A stretch of 64,000 nucleotides of DNA from Rhodoferax sp. U11-2br. GTDB lineage: Bacteria; Pseudomonadota; Gammaproteobacteria; Burkholderiales; Burkholderiaceae_C. The stretch is taken from assembly GCF_018619435.1 (NCBI RefSeq), contig NZ_JAHFZF010000025.1, forward strand, positions 1 through 64,000, written 5' to 3'. Each line of letters opens with the position of its first letter. Positions within the stretch are counted from its first letter, which is position 1. The notes below the pieces were generated by a model, which worked only from the letters and a program-made list of their open reading frames with translations, was not told the DNA's origin and searched no databases. A program made the position numbers and the translations under genes. Of the stretch, positions 44,368 to 54,811 are shown piece by piece.

Positions 44368-45711
44368 ATGCCAGCAGTTGCCCCTCATCACACCCCCGTT
44401 GTCACCCACATGCGTGTTGTCCCGGTTGCCGGGCACGACGGCATGTTGCTCAACCTGAGCGGGGCACACGGGCCATTTTTTACCCGCAACCTGGTCATCC
44501 TGACCGACAGCTCGGGCCACACCGGCGTGGGTGAGGTGCCTGGTGGTGAAAAAATCCGCCAGACGCTGGAAGCGGCGCAAGACATGGTTGTTGGCCAGTC
44601 GATTGGCCATTGGAATCAGGTGCTCAATAGCCTGCGTGTCGCTTTTGCCGACCGCGACAGTGGTGGCCGTGGGCAACAGACCTTTGACTTGCGTGTCGCC
44701 ATCCATGCGGTCACCGCCGTCGAAAGTGCCCTGCTGGACCTGCTGGGTCAGCACCTGGGTGTGCCGGTAGCGGCCTTGCTGGGCGAAGGTCAGCAACGCA
44801 GCAGCGTGGCGGTGTTGGGTTACCTGTTTTATGTGGCTGACCGCCAGCAAACCGATTTGCCCTACCGCAGTGAACCCGACCAGGCCGACGACTGGCTGCG
44901 CCTGCGCCACGAAAAAGCCCTGGACGCCCAGGCGGTGGTCAGGCTGGCCGAAGCGGCTTATGCCCGTTATGGCTTCAAGGACTTCAAACTCAAGGGCGGC
45001 GTGCTGCGCGGTGAGGAGGAAATGGAAGCGGTCGAGGCCCTGCATGCACGTTTTCCTGACGCGCGCATCACGCTTGATCCGAACGGTGGCTGGCTGCTCA
45101 AAGACGCGATCCGTCTGTGCCGTGACCACCGCGATGCCTTGGCCTATGCCGAAGACCCATGTGGTGCCGAGGGTGTGTTCTCGGGGCGTGAAGTGATGGC
45201 TGAGTTCCGGCGCGAAACCGGTCTGTTGACCGCCACCAACATGATTGCCACCGACTGGCGCGAAATGGCGCACTCGGTGGCCTTGCACAGCGTGGACATC
45301 CCGCTGGCCGATCCCCACTTCTGGACCATGCAGGGCTCGGTACGGGTGGCGCAGTTGTGCCAGATGAACGGGCTGACCTGGGGCTCACATTCCAACAACC
45401 ACTTTGACATCTCGCTGGCGATGTTCACCCATGTGGCTGCCGCAGCACCGGGCAAGGTCACCGCGATCGACACCCACTGGATCTGGCAGGACGGCCAGCG
45501 CCTGACCAAAGAGCCGCTGCAGATTGTGGACGGCAACATCACCGTGCCGGTCAAGCCGGGGCTGGGTATTGAGCTGGACATGGTGGAGGTGGAAAAAGCC
45601 CATCAGCTGTACCTGCAGCATGGCCTGGGTGCGCGTGACGATGCCATCGCCATGCAGTACCTGATTCCCGGCTGGAAGTTTGACAACAAACGCCCGAGCC
45701 TGGTGCGCTGA
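44368..45711 (+). CDS. gudD: Glucarate dehydratase
   Basis: The 447-residue enolase superfamily enzyme equals E. coli GudD in length and motifs: [27 protein letters not shown], the KxK base in [10 protein letters not shown], metal ligands Asp (ITLDPNGGW), Glu (YAEDPCGAE) and Asn ([10 protein letters not shown]), and the Asp/His pair in [11 protein letters not shown] and [12 protein letters not shown]. It dehydrates D-glucarate to 5-keto-4-deoxyglucarate. An in-frame TTG 18 bp upstream is a less likely start. It is divergent from the main aldarate run but shares the operator motif. Confidence 0.95.
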   Translation: MPAVAPHHTPVVTHMRVVPVAGHDGMLLNLSGAHGPFFTRNLVILTDSSGHTGVGEVPGGEKIRQTLEAAQDMVVGQSIGHWNQVLNSLRVAFADRDSGGRGQQTFDLRVAIHAVTAVESALLDLLGQHLGVPVAALLGEGQQRSSVAVLGYLFYVADRQQTDLPYRSEPDQADDWLRLRHEKALDAQAVVRLAEAAYARYGFKDFKLKGGVLRGEEEMEAVEALHARFPDARITLDPNGGWLLKDAIRLCRDHRDALAYAEDPCGAEGVFSGREVMAEFRRETGLLTATNMIATDWREMAHSVALHSVDIPLADPHFWTMQGSVRVAQLCQMNGLTWGSHSNNHFDISLAMFTHVAAAAPGKVTAIDTHWIWQDGQRLTKEPLQIVDGNITVPVKPGLGIELDMVEVEKAHQLYLQHGLGARDDAIAMQYLIPGWKFDNKRPSLVR

Positions 45712-45990
45712 CTGGCGCTGTTGCAACCAGCATCAGCAACAAGCTGACGCATGCGCGATCTTCATCAACAGCCATCCATGCGCACAGCGCGCATCCATTT
45801 TCCAAAGCATGTGATGCGACTGTGCGAGCGCGGGTTCCTGGATCGCAAGTGGCGCCCTCGGCCGCTTGCACCCTCGCTCTGTCGAATGCGCAGCAGCGCT
45901 AGCGCCTGACTTTCTGATCAGCTCGCCGACAAGCTCGGCTTCATTTGGCCTACACGTGTGATCGCGTCAGAAACCATCGAGAGGTACTCC

Positions 45991-47646
45991 ATGAACAACT
46001 TGAAAATCTCCACCCGTTTGTCCCTTGGCTTCGCGGTCATCACACTTGCTTTTCTGGTGTTGTCCTCGTTTGCCGCGTGGCGGATCCACCAGGTATCGCT
46101 GGCCACTGCACACATGGAATCGGAGACAAAGCTGTTGGACCTGGCAGAAAAATGGCAGGCTGACATCCGAGAGAACTCCGCACGCGCTCTGGCCATGGCT
46201 TATGGCCCGGGCACGGTGATGCTGGCTTTTTTCAAGGACGACGTCGATGCCACCACCGCGCAGACGGTTGCCACTCAGAAGAAGTTTCTGGAGCTGGCCA
46301 AGGATGAGGGCATCCTCAAGCAGGTTGGTGTTGTGGATCAGGCAAACAAGGCCTATCTGGCGGCGCGTGAAGACGCCATTGCGCTGAAGGACTCCGGTGA
46401 CAGCGCAGGGGCGCAGGAGCTGGTGCGCAACACATTTGCCCCGGCCGCTGCCGAGTACGTCCGCGCCACCCAGGCCTTGGTGAACGGTCAGATATCCAGC
46501 ATCGATAAAACCCAGGATGACATCGAAGCCATCTTCAGCCAACTCTACCTCGTTGGCGGCGCCCTGCTGGCCCTGTGTGTGGGCATCGCTGTTTTTGCCA
46601 GCTGGAGCATCTCCCGCGGCATTGCCCAAGGCATCACGTTGGCCAGCAGCGCTGCTGAGCGTTTTGGTGAGGGTGACTTGAGCCAGACCCTGCCACAAGA
46701 CGGCAAAGACGAAATCGCCCACTTGTTACAAGCCCTCTTCAAAATGCAGACCAATCTGGTCGGTGTGGTCCAGCGCGTGCGCCAGGGCTCAGAGTCGGTG
46801 GCCACCGCCAGCGCCGAGATCGCCCAAGGCAACCAGGACTTGTCTTCGCGCACCGAGTCCCAGGCCAGTGCATTGCAGGAGACCGCCGCCAGCATGGAGC
46901 AGCTCAGCTCCACCGTCAAACAAAACGCCGACAACGCCCGCCAAGCCAACCAACTGGCCCAAAACGCCAGCTCTGTGGCCATCAAGGGCGGCGAAGTGGT
47001 CGCCCAGGTGGTTGACACCATGAAAGGCATCAACGAGGCGTCACGCAAGATCAGCGACATCATCAGCGTGATCGATGGCATTGCCTTCCAGACCAACATC
47101 CTGGCCTTGAACGCGGCGGTGGAAGCCGCCCGTGCTGGTGAACAAGGCCGTGGTTTTGCGGTGGTGGCCTCTGAAGTGCGTAGCCTGGCCGGACGCAGTG
47201 CTGAAGCTGCCAAAGAAATCAAGACCCTGATCAGCGCCAGCGTGGAGCGGGTCGAACAAGGTACAGCCCTGGTCGATCAGGCCGGTGCCACCATGACCGA
47301 GGTGGTGGCTTCTATTCGCCGGGTCAATGACATCATGGGAGAGATCAGTGCGGCCAGCAATGAACAAAGCCAGGGTGTGAGCCAGGTGGGAGATGCGGTG
47401 ACACAGATGGACCAGGCCACCCAGCAAAACGCGGCCCTGGTGGAAGAGATGGCGGCAGCGGCGAGCAGCCTCAAGAGCCAGGCGCAGGATCTGGTGCAGA
47501 CGGTGGCGGTGTTCAGGCTGGGGGCGGGGGAGAGCGGCAGCATCATCCCTTTATCGATGGCTTCAACGCCTGATCAACGGCACAAAGCAGCTGGTCTGTC
47601 GTTGGTGGCGCCTGCTTCAGTCTTGCCATCGCCAAGCGCTACCTGA
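45991..47646 (+). CDS. Methyl-accepting chemotaxis protein
   Basis: The 551-residue receptor has TM1 at about residues 10-32, a periplasmic helical sensor domain (about 35-190, four-helix-bundle-like) and TM2 at about 192-212. A HAMP domain follows, then the signalling domain with hairpin tip [35 protein letters not shown]. Methylation-site-like Gln/Glu helices ([20 protein letters not shown]) are present. The C-terminal tail has no NWETF pentapeptide. It follows gudD by 279 bp, so a link to diacid chemotaxis is possible but unproven. The start MNNLKIST has GAGAGG upstream. Confidence 0.93.
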   Translation: MNNLKISTRLSLGFAVITLAFLVLSSFAAWRIHQVSLATAHMESETKLLDLAEKWQADIRENSARALAMAYGPGTVMLAFFKDDVDATTAQTVATQKKFLELAKDEGILKQVGVVDQANKAYLAAREDAIALKDSGDSAGAQELVRNTFAPAAAEYVRATQALVNGQISSIDKTQDDIEAIFSQLYLVGGALLALCVGIAVFASWSISRGIAQGITLASSAAERFGEGDLSQTLPQDGKDEIAHLLQALFKMQTNLVGVVQRVRQGSESVATASAEIAQGNQDLSSRTESQASALQETAASMEQLSSTVKQNADNARQANQLAQNASSVAIKGGEVVAQVVDTMKGINEASRKISDIISVIDGIAFQTNILALNAAVEAARAGEQGRGFAVVASEVRSLAGRSAEAAKEIKTLISASVERVEQGTALVDQAGATMTEVVASIRRVNDIMGEISAASNEQSQGVSQVGDAVTQMDQATQQNAALVEEMAAAASSLKSQAQDLVQTVAVFRLGAGESGSIIPLSMASTPDQRHKAAGLSLVAPASVLPSPSAT

Positions 47647-47730
47647 TTCCAGCTCGGAAGTGTGACAAAAAGCGCCTAAGCCGGGGGTGCTGATCCCAAA
47701 GGCTGGCCGTCAAACACGGCGGGCCTCAGC

Positions 47731-47765
47731 AAAAAAAACCCACCGGGGTCGAAACACCCGGTGGG
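47731..47765 (-). terminator. Intrinsic terminator of glnK-amtB
   Basis: On the minus strand, stem arms CCCACCGGG (47739-47747) and CCCGGTGGG (47757-47765) are followed by an eight-T run (47731-47738 as A on the plus strand). It is placed 66 bp past the amtB stop. Confidence 0.9.
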
Positions 47766-47830
47766 CCAACTCTCTAGGAAGCACTCACAAAATACCTGTT
47801 GCAGGCACGCGGCCTGCAACGCGCCAGACC

Positions 47831-49402
47831 TTATCGGCCGTAGGCTGTTTCACCGTGGGAGGTGATGTCCAGACCTTCGCGTTCGCTTTCTTCGCTGACA
47901 CGCAGACCAATGGTCATGTCCACAATCTTGTAGGCCACGAAAGACACCACACCCGACCAGATCACGGTGGTCAACACCGCCTTGGTTTGTACCCAGACTT
48001 GGGCTGCGATGGAGTAGTCGGCCGATGTCACCATGGTGGCCGTGACCCAGTCGGCCACGTAGCCGGGGCCGCCCAGGGCGGGGCTGTTGAAGACACCGGT
48101 CAGGATGGCACCCAAGATACCGCAGACACCGTGCACACCGAACACGTCCAGCGAGTCATCAGCACCCAGGATCTTCTTGAGACCATTCACACCCCACAGG
48201 CCGGCAAAGCCAGACAGGAAACCAATCACCAGCGCACCACCAATGCCGACGTTGCCAGCAGCGGGTGTGATGGCGACCAAGCCCGCCACACAACCGGAAG
48301 CCGCACCCAGCATGGAGGCTTTGCCGCGCATCAGGGTTTCACCGATACACCAGGCCAGGATGGCCGCAGCGGTAGCACCAAAGGTGTTGATGAAGGCCAG
48401 AGCCGCAAAACCGTTGGCTTCCAGCGCAGAACCGGCGTTGAAACCAAACCAGCCCACCCACAGCAAGGAGGCGCCGACCATGGTCAAAGTCAGGCTGTGA
48501 GGCGCCATCGATTCCTTGCCGTAGCCGATGCGTTTGCCAACCATGTAGGAGCCCACGAGGCCAGCCACAGCGGCGTTGATGTGCACCACCGTACCACCCG
48601 CGAAGTCCAACGCACCCCATTGCCAGATCATGCCGGCTTTGCCGGTCATTTCTTCCGCCACAGCTGCGGCGCTGTAGGCATCCGGGCCCATCCAGAACCA
48701 GACCATGTGGGCAATCGGGGCATAAGCAAAGGTGAACCACAACACCATGAAAGCCAGCACCGCAGAGAACTTCATACGTTCGGCAAAAGCGCCCACGATC
48801 AGCGTGCCGGTGATGCCGGCAAAGGTGGCCTGGAAGGCGGCGAACACAATCTCAGGAATCACCACGCCCTTGCTGAAGGTGGCGCCGTTGGCAAAGGTGC
48901 CAGCAACGTTGTCCCAGATGCCCGCCATGAAGAGTCGGTCAAAGCCACCAAAGAACGCATTGCCCTCGGTGAACGCCAGGCTGTAGCCATAGATGAACCA
49001 CAAGACCACAATCATCGAGAAGGTGACCATGACCTGCATCAGCACCGACAGCATGTTCTTGGAGCGGACCAGGCCGCCGTAGAACAGCGCCAGACCGGGC
49101 ACTGTCATCAAAATCACCAGCAGGGTGGAGACCATCATCCAGGCGGTGTCGCCCTTGTTCGGAACAGGTGCTGGTGCAGCAGCGGGCGCAGCAGCCTCGG
49201 CAGCGGCCGGGGCTGCCGCAGCGGCAGCAGCAGGTGCCTCAGCAGGCGCAGCGGCCACCGGAGCAGCGGCGTCAGGGGCTGCCGGTGCAGTGGTGGTGGC
49301 AGCAGCTTCGGAGGTGGTTGGGGCGGGGGCCTGCGCCAAAGCAACGGCGCCGCCAAGCAACAAGCTCATGCCCAACGCAAGGGATGCAAGTAGTTTTTTC
49401 AT
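47831..49402 (-). CDS. amtB: Ammonium transporter AmtB
   Basis: The 523-residue ammonium channel has eleven predicted helices after a signal peptide (LLASLALGMSLLLGGAVALA). Family motifs include MTVPGLALFYGGLVRSKN, FVVLWFTFAYAPIAHMVW, DFAGGTVVHINAAVAGLVGSY and WVGWFGFNAGSAL, plus DVFGVHGVCGILGAILTGVF carrying one of the pore histidines. Between signal peptide and first helix is an unusually long Ala/Pro tract (about residues 24-82). It follows glnK by 33 bp. The PII protein GlnK regulates the channel by plugging it from the cytoplasm. Confidence 0.95.
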   Translation of the reverse strand: MKKLLASLALGMSLLLGGAVALAQAPAPTTSEAAATTTAPAAPDAAAPVAAAPAEAPAAAAAAAPAAAEAAAPAAAPAPVPNKGDTAWMMVSTLLVILMTVPGLALFYGGLVRSKNMLSVLMQVMVTFSMIVVLWFIYGYSLAFTEGNAFFGGFDRLFMAGIWDNVAGTFANGATFSKGVVIPEIVFAAFQATFAGITGTLIVGAFAERMKFSAVLAFMVLWFTFAYAPIAHMVWFWMGPDAYSAAAVAEEMTGKAGMIWQWGALDFAGGTVVHINAAVAGLVGSYMVGKRIGYGKESMAPHSLTLTMVGASLLWVGWFGFNAGSALEANGFAALAFINTFGATAAAILAWCIGETLMRGKASMLGAASGCVAGLVAITPAAGNVGIGGALVIGFLSGFAGLWGVNGLKKILGADDSLDVFGVHGVCGILGAILTGVFNSPALGGPGYVADWVTATMVTSADYSIAAQVWVQTKAVLTTVIWSGVVSFVAYKIVDMTIGLRVSEESEREGLDITSHGETAYGR

Positions 49403-49435
49403 GTTGTGGATCTCGTGTGAAGTGAGAAGTGGGCG

Positions 49436-49912
<477 letters not shown>

Positions 49913-49938
49913 TCAGCACGAGATCTGTGGGTTAAGAT

Positions 49939-49958
49939 ATCTGTATAAATAACCAGTA
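49939..49958. promoter_or_regulatory. LexA-type SOS box upstream of comM
   Basis: ATCTGTATAAATAACCAGTA has CTGT-N8-CCAG, 70 bp before the comM start. The 16-base core differs from the radA copy at only one position. Confidence 0.6.
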
Positions 49959-49975
49959 AGCACCACCATGGTGCA
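49959..49975. promoter_or_regulatory. NtrC binding site
   Basis: AGCACCACCATGGTGCA matches the TGCACC-N5-GGTGCA consensus in 11 of 12 defined positions. It lies roughly 100 bp upstream of the sigma-54 promoter, the usual enhancer distance, and directly beside the LexA-type box. Confidence 0.7.
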
Positions 49976-50027
49976 TCAATCGGACGCATTGCCTGTTGGC
50001 AGCGCACCGTTTTAGTCAGGAGGTTTC

Positions 50028-51563
50028 ATGAGTCTGTCTTTGGTGCAAAGCCGGGCCCTGCTGGGCCTGGATGCGGCCGCCGTGACGGTCGAAGTCCACT
50101 TGGCCAACGGTTTGCCGAGTTTCACCTTGGTGGGTTTGGCTGATGTTGAGGTGAAAGAAGCGCGTGAGCGGGTGCGCTCGGCCATCCAGAACTCGGGGCT
50201 GGAGTTTCCGAGCAACAAAAAAATTGTGGTCAACCTGGCGCCAGCCGATTTGCCCAAGGACTCGGGCCGGTTTGATCTGCCCATAGCGCTGGGCATTTTG
50301 GGCGCCAGTGGCCAGATTGATACTGCGGCGATGGCGGGCTGGGAGTTTGCTGGCGAGTTGTCACTGTCGGGTGAGTTGCGCCCGGTGCGGGGTGCGCTGG
50401 CTATGAGCCTGGCCCTGCATGGCAGTGGTGTGGTCACCCAGCTGGTGCTGCCACCCGAGAGCGCCGAAGAGGCCGCCCTGGTGCCCAGTGCCCAGGTGTA
50501 CCGCGCCCGGCATTTGCTCGATGTGGTGCAGCATTTTTTACCGACTGCTTCAGAAAACAGAGCAGCTGAGCCAGGTGAAGGATGGGCTAGAGTCGATTCT
50601 GCGCCTTGTGTGCAAGCGGCTGACTACCTCGATCTGGCCGATGTCAAAGGCCAGCTTGGGGCCAAACGGGCGCTTGAGATTGCTGCCGCCGGTGGCCACA
50701 GCCTGCTGTTGATGGGGCCACCGGGCTCGGGCAAATCGATGCTGGCGCAGCGTTTTGTCGGTTTGCTGCCGCCCATGACCACCGATGAGGCCTTGCAAAG
50801 TGCCGCCATGGCCAGCCTGGGCGGGCGTTTTTCTCTGGCCAGCTGGGCGCGCCGACCCACCTGCCAGCCGCACCATACCGCGAGTGCTGTCGCTTTGGTC
50901 GGTGGCGGTTCGCCGCCGCGCCCCGGAGAAATTTCGCTGGCGCATCATGGGGTCTTGTTTTTGGACGAATTTCCGGAATTCCCGCGCGCCGCTTTGGAGG
51001 CGCTGCGTGAGCCGCTGGAGACCGGCACCATCACCATCTCAAGGGCGGCGCGGCGCAGTGAGTTCCCGGCGCGTTTCCAGCTGATTGGTGCCATGAACCC
51101 TTGCCCCTGTGGTTACCTGGGCTCCAACCAGAAGGCTTGCCGTTGCACCCCTGACCAGGTGGCGCGTTACCAGGGCAAACTCAGCGGCCCGCTGGTGGAC
51201 CGCATTGACTTGCATGTGGAGGTGCCCGCCGTGACGTCCAACGAACTGATGCAGGCGCAGCCGGGTGAAGCCAGTGCGGTGGTGCAGGCCCGTTGTATCG
51301 CTGCACGGGAGCGAGCCATGGCCCGCCAGGGCAAAACCAACCAGGCTTTGCAGGGGCAGGAGATCGATGAATTTGTGCTGCTGGACGAGGCGGCCGCCAA
51401 GTTTTTGAACGTGGCCGCCACCCGCTTGGGCTGGTCAGCGCGCAGCACCCACCGGGCGCTCAAAGTGGCGCGCACCATTGCCGACCTGGCCGGTGCACAC
51501 AGCACCCAGGTCACCCATGTGGCCGAGGCCATGCAGTACCGGCGGGCCCTGAAGGCGGCCTGA
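50028..51563 (+). CDS. comM: YifB/ComM family Mg-chelatase-like AAA ATPase
   Basis: The 511-residue protein has an N-terminal Lon-protease-like domain (SRALLGLDAAAVTVEVHLANGLP, APADLPKDSGRFDLPIALG) and a Mg-chelatase AAA core with Walker A LLMGPPGSGKSMLAQR and Walker B GVLFLDEFPEF. A zinc-type cluster NPCPCGYLG...CRCTPDQVARYQ and the C-terminal helicase lid complete it. ComM promotes branch migration in natural transformation. A LexA-type box lies upstream, and AGGAGG precedes the start. It converges with metH, leaving a 3 bp gap. Confidence 0.95.
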   Translation: MSLSLVQSRALLGLDAAAVTVEVHLANGLPSFTLVGLADVEVKEARERVRSAIQNSGLEFPSNKKIVVNLAPADLPKDSGRFDLPIALGILGASGQIDTAAMAGWEFAGELSLSGELRPVRGALAMSLALHGSGVVTQLVLPPESAEEAALVPSAQVYRARHLLDVVQHFLPTASENRAAEPGEGWARVDSAPCVQAADYLDLADVKGQLGAKRALEIAAAGGHSLLLMGPPGSGKSMLAQRFVGLLPPMTTDEALQSAAMASLGGRFSLASWARRPTCQPHHTASAVALVGGGSPPRPGEISLAHHGVLFLDEFPEFPRAALEALREPLETGTITISRAARRSEFPARFQLIGAMNPCPCGYLGSNQKACRCTPDQVARYQGKLSGPLVDRIDLHVEVPAVTSNELMQAQPGEASAVVQARCIAARERAMARQGKTNQALQGQEIDEFVLLDEAAAKFLNVAATRLGWSARSTHRALKVARTIADLAGAHSTQVTHVAEAMQYRRALKAA

Positions 51564-51566
51564 GGG

Positions 51567-54440
51567 CTACAGATTGGGCGCCAGCAGGCGCTGCAGGTCT
51601 TTGGCCTCCAGGCCACGGCGCTGTGCCATGTCCTGCAACTGGTCGTCACCAATCTTGCCCACGCTGAAATAACTGGCCTGCGGGTGGCCGATGTAGAAAC
51701 CGCTGACGCTGGCGGCCGGCGTCATGGCCAGGCTCTCGGTCAGGCTCATGCCGATGTCTTCACATTGCAGCAGCGCAAACAGCTCTTTTTTGACACTGTG
51801 GTCGGGGCAGGCCGGGTAACCTGGCGCCGGGCGGATGCCGCTGTATTTTTCGGCAATCAGCTCCTGCGGGCCCAAGGCCTCAGACGGCGCATAACCCCAC
51901 AAATCGGTGCGCACTCGGTGGTGCAGGTATTCGGCAAAAGCCTCGGCCAGCCGGTCGGCCATGGCCTTGAACAGGATCGCGCTGTAGTCGTCATGGGCGG
52001 CAATGAACTGCTGCTCTTTTTTCTCGACACCCAGGCCGGCGGTCACCGCGAACACACCCACATAGTCTTGTCGGTTAGGGGGTGCGACGCCGGATGATGC
52101 GGGGTCTTGTAAGTTTTTTTGGCAAAACCCCAAGTCAAGGCCTGTAGCCCTCGTATCTTCTAGGTTGGATGCTACGTCGTCAGTAGCAATGTCTTTTGGC
52201 GCCACAAAATCCGCCAGGCAGCGGTTGGGCAGGTAGCTGCCATCGTCCTCGACCTCGCGCGCGGTTTGTTGGCGCAGGCCGTACCAGGTCAGGGCCACGC
52301 TGCTGCGGGTGTCGTCGGTGTAGAGCACGATGTCGTCACCCACCGCGTTGGCCGGGTACAGGCCCACCACCGCGTTGGCGCTGAGCCAGCGGCCTTCGAT
52401 GATTTTTTTGAGCATGGCCTGGCCGTCGGCGTAGACCTTTTTGGCCTCAATGCCCACCACCTCATCCTCCAGGATCGCCGGGAACGGCCCGGCCAGGTCC
52501 CAGGTCTGGAAGAACGGGCCCCAGTCGATGTAGCGGGCCAGCTCAGCCAGGTCAAAGTTTTTGAACTCACGTCGGCCAATGAACTTCGGTGTGGTGGGCT
52601 GGTAGGCCGCCCAGTTGATGGGGGTCTTGTTGGCACGTGCCTTGGCCAGCGGCCACAGCGGTGTCTGTTTTTTGTTGGCGTGTTGCTGGCGCACCTTGTC
52701 GTAGTCGGTCTGCAACTCGGCCAAATAGGTATCGGCATGCTCACCCAGCAGGCTCTGCGCCACACCGACGCTGCGTGAGGCGTCGGGCACATAGACCACC
52801 GGGCCCTCGTAATGCGGCGAAATCTTCACCGCGGTGTGTACCCGGCTGGTGGTGGCGCCGCCAATCAGCAGCGGGATTTTTTTGATGCGGAAGTAGTCGT
52901 CCTTTTGCATCTCACCGGCCAGGTACTGCATTTCCTCCAGGCTCGGTGTGATCAGGCCGCTTAGTCCAATGATGTCGGCGCCCTCGGCCTTGGCGCGTGC
53001 CAGGATCTCGTGGCAGGGCACCATCACACCCATGTTGACCACGTCAAAGTTGTTGCATTGCAAAACCACGGTGACGATGTTTTTGCCGATGTCATGCACG
53101 TCGCCCTTGACGGTGGCGATGACGATCTTGCCCTTGGTTTGCACGTCGCGCCCGGCGGCTTCGTCGCGGCGTTTTTCTTCCTCGATGTACGGAATCAGGT
53201 GCGCCACGGCCGACTTCATGACCCGGGCGGACTTGACCACCTGCGGCAGGAACATCTTGCCCTGGCCAAACAGGTCACCCACGATGCTCATGCCCGCCAT
53301 CAGCGGGCCTTCGATCACATGTAGGGGGCGGCCACCCTTGGCGACGATGGCCTGGTACGCCTCTTCGGTGTCTTCGACGATGAAGTCGGTAATGCCGTGC
53401 ACCATGGCGTGGCTCAGGCGCTGTTCCACCGTGACCGGGTGTTCAGGCGTGCCGCGCCATTCGAGCCTTTTGCTCTCGTCCTTGGCGCCGCTTTTGGCGG
53501 TTTCAGCTATCTCGACCAGGCGCTCACCGGCGTCGGAGCGGCGGTTCAGCACCACGTCTTCAACACGTTCGCGCAGAATGGGCTCCAGGTCGTCGTAGAC
53601 CCCGACCATGCCAGCGTTGACGATGCCCATGTCCATGCCGGCTTTGATCGCGTGGTACAGGAACACGGTGTGGATCGCCTCGCGCACCGGGTCGTTGCCC
53701 CGGAAGGAAAAACTCACATTCGACACGCCGCCGCTGACCTTGGCACCCGGCAAGTTTTGCTTGATCCAGCGCGTGGCGTTGATGAAGTCGACCGCGTAGT
53801 TGTTGTGCTCTTCGATGCCGGTGGCAATCGCGAAGATGTTCGGGTCAAAAATGATATCTTCCGGCGGGAAACCCACCTCGTCCACCAGGATGCGATAGGC
53901 GCGTTCACAGATTTCGATCTTGCGCTCATAGGTATCGGCCTGGCCCTGTTCGTCAAAGGCCATCACCACCGCTGCGGCACCATAACGGCGCAGCAATTTG
54001 GCGTGGTGCTTGAAGGCGTCCACCCCTTCCTTCATGCTGATCGAGTTGACCACCGCCTTGCCTTGCACACAACGCAGGCCAGCCTCGATGACACTCCACT
54101 TGCTGGAGTCAATCATGACCGGAACCCTTGATATGTCTGGCTCAGACGCTATCAAATTCAGGAATTTCACCATGGCCGCCTGGCTGTCGAGCATGGCCTC
54201 GTCCATGTTGATGTCGATGATCTGGGCGCCGTTTTCCACCTGCTGGCGCGCCACACTCAGCGCCTGGTCGAACTCACCGTTGAGGATCATGCGCGCAAAA
54301 GCCTTGGAGCCGGTCACGTTGGTGCGTTCACCCACGTTAACAAAAGTGGCGCTTGGCGCAGTGTCAGCCGCTGCGGCGATGCCAATGGTCAGAGGCTCCA
54401 GGCCGGACAGTTTGAGGGGGGGTACAACAAAATCGGACAT
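51567..54440 (-). CDS. metH: Cobalamin-dependent methionine synthase, large part (MetH without homocysteine domain)
   Basis: The 957-residue protein begins at the pterin-binding domain ([20 protein letters not shown]), followed by the B12 cap and binding domain ([20 protein letters not shown], with the cobalt-ligand His) and the SAM-dependent activation domain ([34 protein letters not shown]). The N-terminal homocysteine-binding domain of about 330 residues is absent, as in split MetH of many betaproteobacteria, and the partner gene is not adjacent. A palindromic repeat adds about 35 residues within the activation region (around [11 protein letters not shown]). An SAH riboswitch precedes the gene. 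Confidence 0.95.
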   Translation of the reverse strand: MSDFVVPPLKLSGLEPLTIGIAAAADTAPSATFVNVGERTNVTGSKAFARMILNGEFDQALSVARQQVENGAQIIDINMDEAMLDSQAAMVKFLNLIASEPDISRVPVMIDSSKWSVIEAGLRCVQGKAVVNSISMKEGVDAFKHHAKLLRRYGAAAVVMAFDEQGQADTYERKIEICERAYRILVDEVGFPPEDIIFDPNIFAIATGIEEHNNYAVDFINATRWIKQNLPGAKVSGGVSNVSFSFRGNDPVREAIHTVFLYHAIKAGMDMGIVNAGMVGVYDDLEPILRERVEDVVLNRRSDAGERLVEIAETAKSGAKDESKRLEWRGTPEHPVTVEQRLSHAMVHGITDFIVEDTEEAYQAIVAKGGRPLHVIEGPLMAGMSIVGDLFGQGKMFLPQVVKSARVMKSAVAHLIPYIEEEKRRDEAAGRDVQTKGKIVIATVKGDVHDIGKNIVTVVLQCNNFDVVNMGVMVPCHEILARAKAEGADIIGLSGLITPSLEEMQYLAGEMQKDDYFRIKKIPLLIGGATTSRVHTAVKISPHYEGPVVYVPDASRSVGVAQSLLGEHADTYLAELQTDYDKVRQQHANKKQTPLWPLAKARANKTPINWAAYQPTTPKFIGRREFKNFDLAELARYIDWGPFFQTWDLAGPFPAILEDEVVGIEAKKVYADGQAMLKKIIEGRWLSANAVVGLYPANAVGDDIVLYTDDTRSSVALTWYGLRQQTAREVEDDGSYLPNRCLADFVAPKDIATDDVASNLEDTRATGLDLGFCQKNLQDPASSGVAPPNRQDYVGVFAVTAGLGVEKKEQQFIAAHDDYSAILFKAMADRLAEAFAEYLHHRVRTDLWGYAPSEALGPQELIAEKYSGIRPAPGYPACPDHSVKKELFALLQCEDIGMSLTESLAMTPAASVSGFYIGHPQASYFSVGKIGDDQLQDMAQRRGLEAKDLQRLLAPNL
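52121..52187. repeat. Palindromic interspersed repeat, copy 9, inside metH
   Basis: Pieces: GGCAAAACCCCAAGTC, AAGGCCTGTAGCCCTCGTAT, CTTCTAGGTTGGATGC, TACGTCGTCAGTAGC. The order TGTAGCCCT, spacer, AGGxTGGxTGCTAC is kept but the right arm is eroded. It lies in the metH coding region and is translated in frame. Confidence 0.7.
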
Positions 54441-54444
54441 GCAA

Positions 54445-54475
54445 CTCACCTGTGAAATTCATAAAGTCAGGTGAG
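54445..54475 (-). promoter_or_regulatory. Expression platform of the metH riboswitch (SD-masking hairpin)
   Basis: On the minus strand, CTCACCTG (54468-54475) is perfectly complementary to CAGGTGAG (54445-54452), with a 15 nt loop. The second strand contains the metH Shine-Dalgarno sequence (GGTGAG, 4 nt before ATG). The first overlaps the aptamer 3' strand, so the two structures exclude each other: ligand-bound aptamer frees the ribosome site. Confidence 0.75.
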
Positions 54476-54532
54476 CGTCGTTGTGTAAATCCAAGCCTGA
54501 CGGGTTGTGTGGCCCGCTGCAACGCTCCTTGG
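54472..54532 (-). ncRNA. S-adenosylhomocysteine (SAH) riboswitch aptamer
   Basis: On the minus strand the segment matches the SAH aptamer. P1 is CCAAG (54528-54532) with CTTGG (54491-54495). The core is GGAGCGTTGCA (54518-54528), the inner stem is CGGG/CCCG (54513-54516 and 54501-54504), and the conserved CAGGCTTGG is followed by CGCTCA. The GAGCGT/ACGCTC helix has six pairs (54522-54527 with 54473-54478). This class is known upstream of SAH-recycling genes such as metH and ahcY and activates expression when SAH is bound. Confidence 0.88.
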
Positions 54533-54811
54533 AAGGCGCCGATTTTAGCGGCGAGGCCCTTCACATCACACGCAGCGTGTTGCGGCCCTATCCACCACAC
54601 CGGGATCGCTGGCTGGCCTGCCCGGTGGTTTGCCGTGTGAATCGCTGCGGATAGCAGCAGGGTATTGGGGGCAAACTGCAAGAAAGGGCTTCCCAAGCGG
54701 CTTGACAGGTAAGATTCGCACCCTGTCAAACTGCACGTCCTTGCCTTGAGCCGTGGTTGTGGTGTGTCAATGTCTTACCCGGACCTGTGTTCGCTTTGAG
54801 AGGCTTGTTGG

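Larger units (their letters stand above)
54441..54811. other. Intergenic region between metH and GGDEF gene
   Basis: This 371 bp gap has the metH riboswitch and its switching hairpin at its left. Further right lies a weak inverted repeat (ACCGGG/CCCGGT near 54600-54630). No remnant of the missing MetH homocysteine domain was recognised here on either strand. Confidence 0.65.

Noticed and set aside
54541..54811. Remnant of the missing MetH homocysteine-binding domain
   Set aside because: No frame on either strand shows its cysteine or barrel motifs, so a recent local deletion is not supported.
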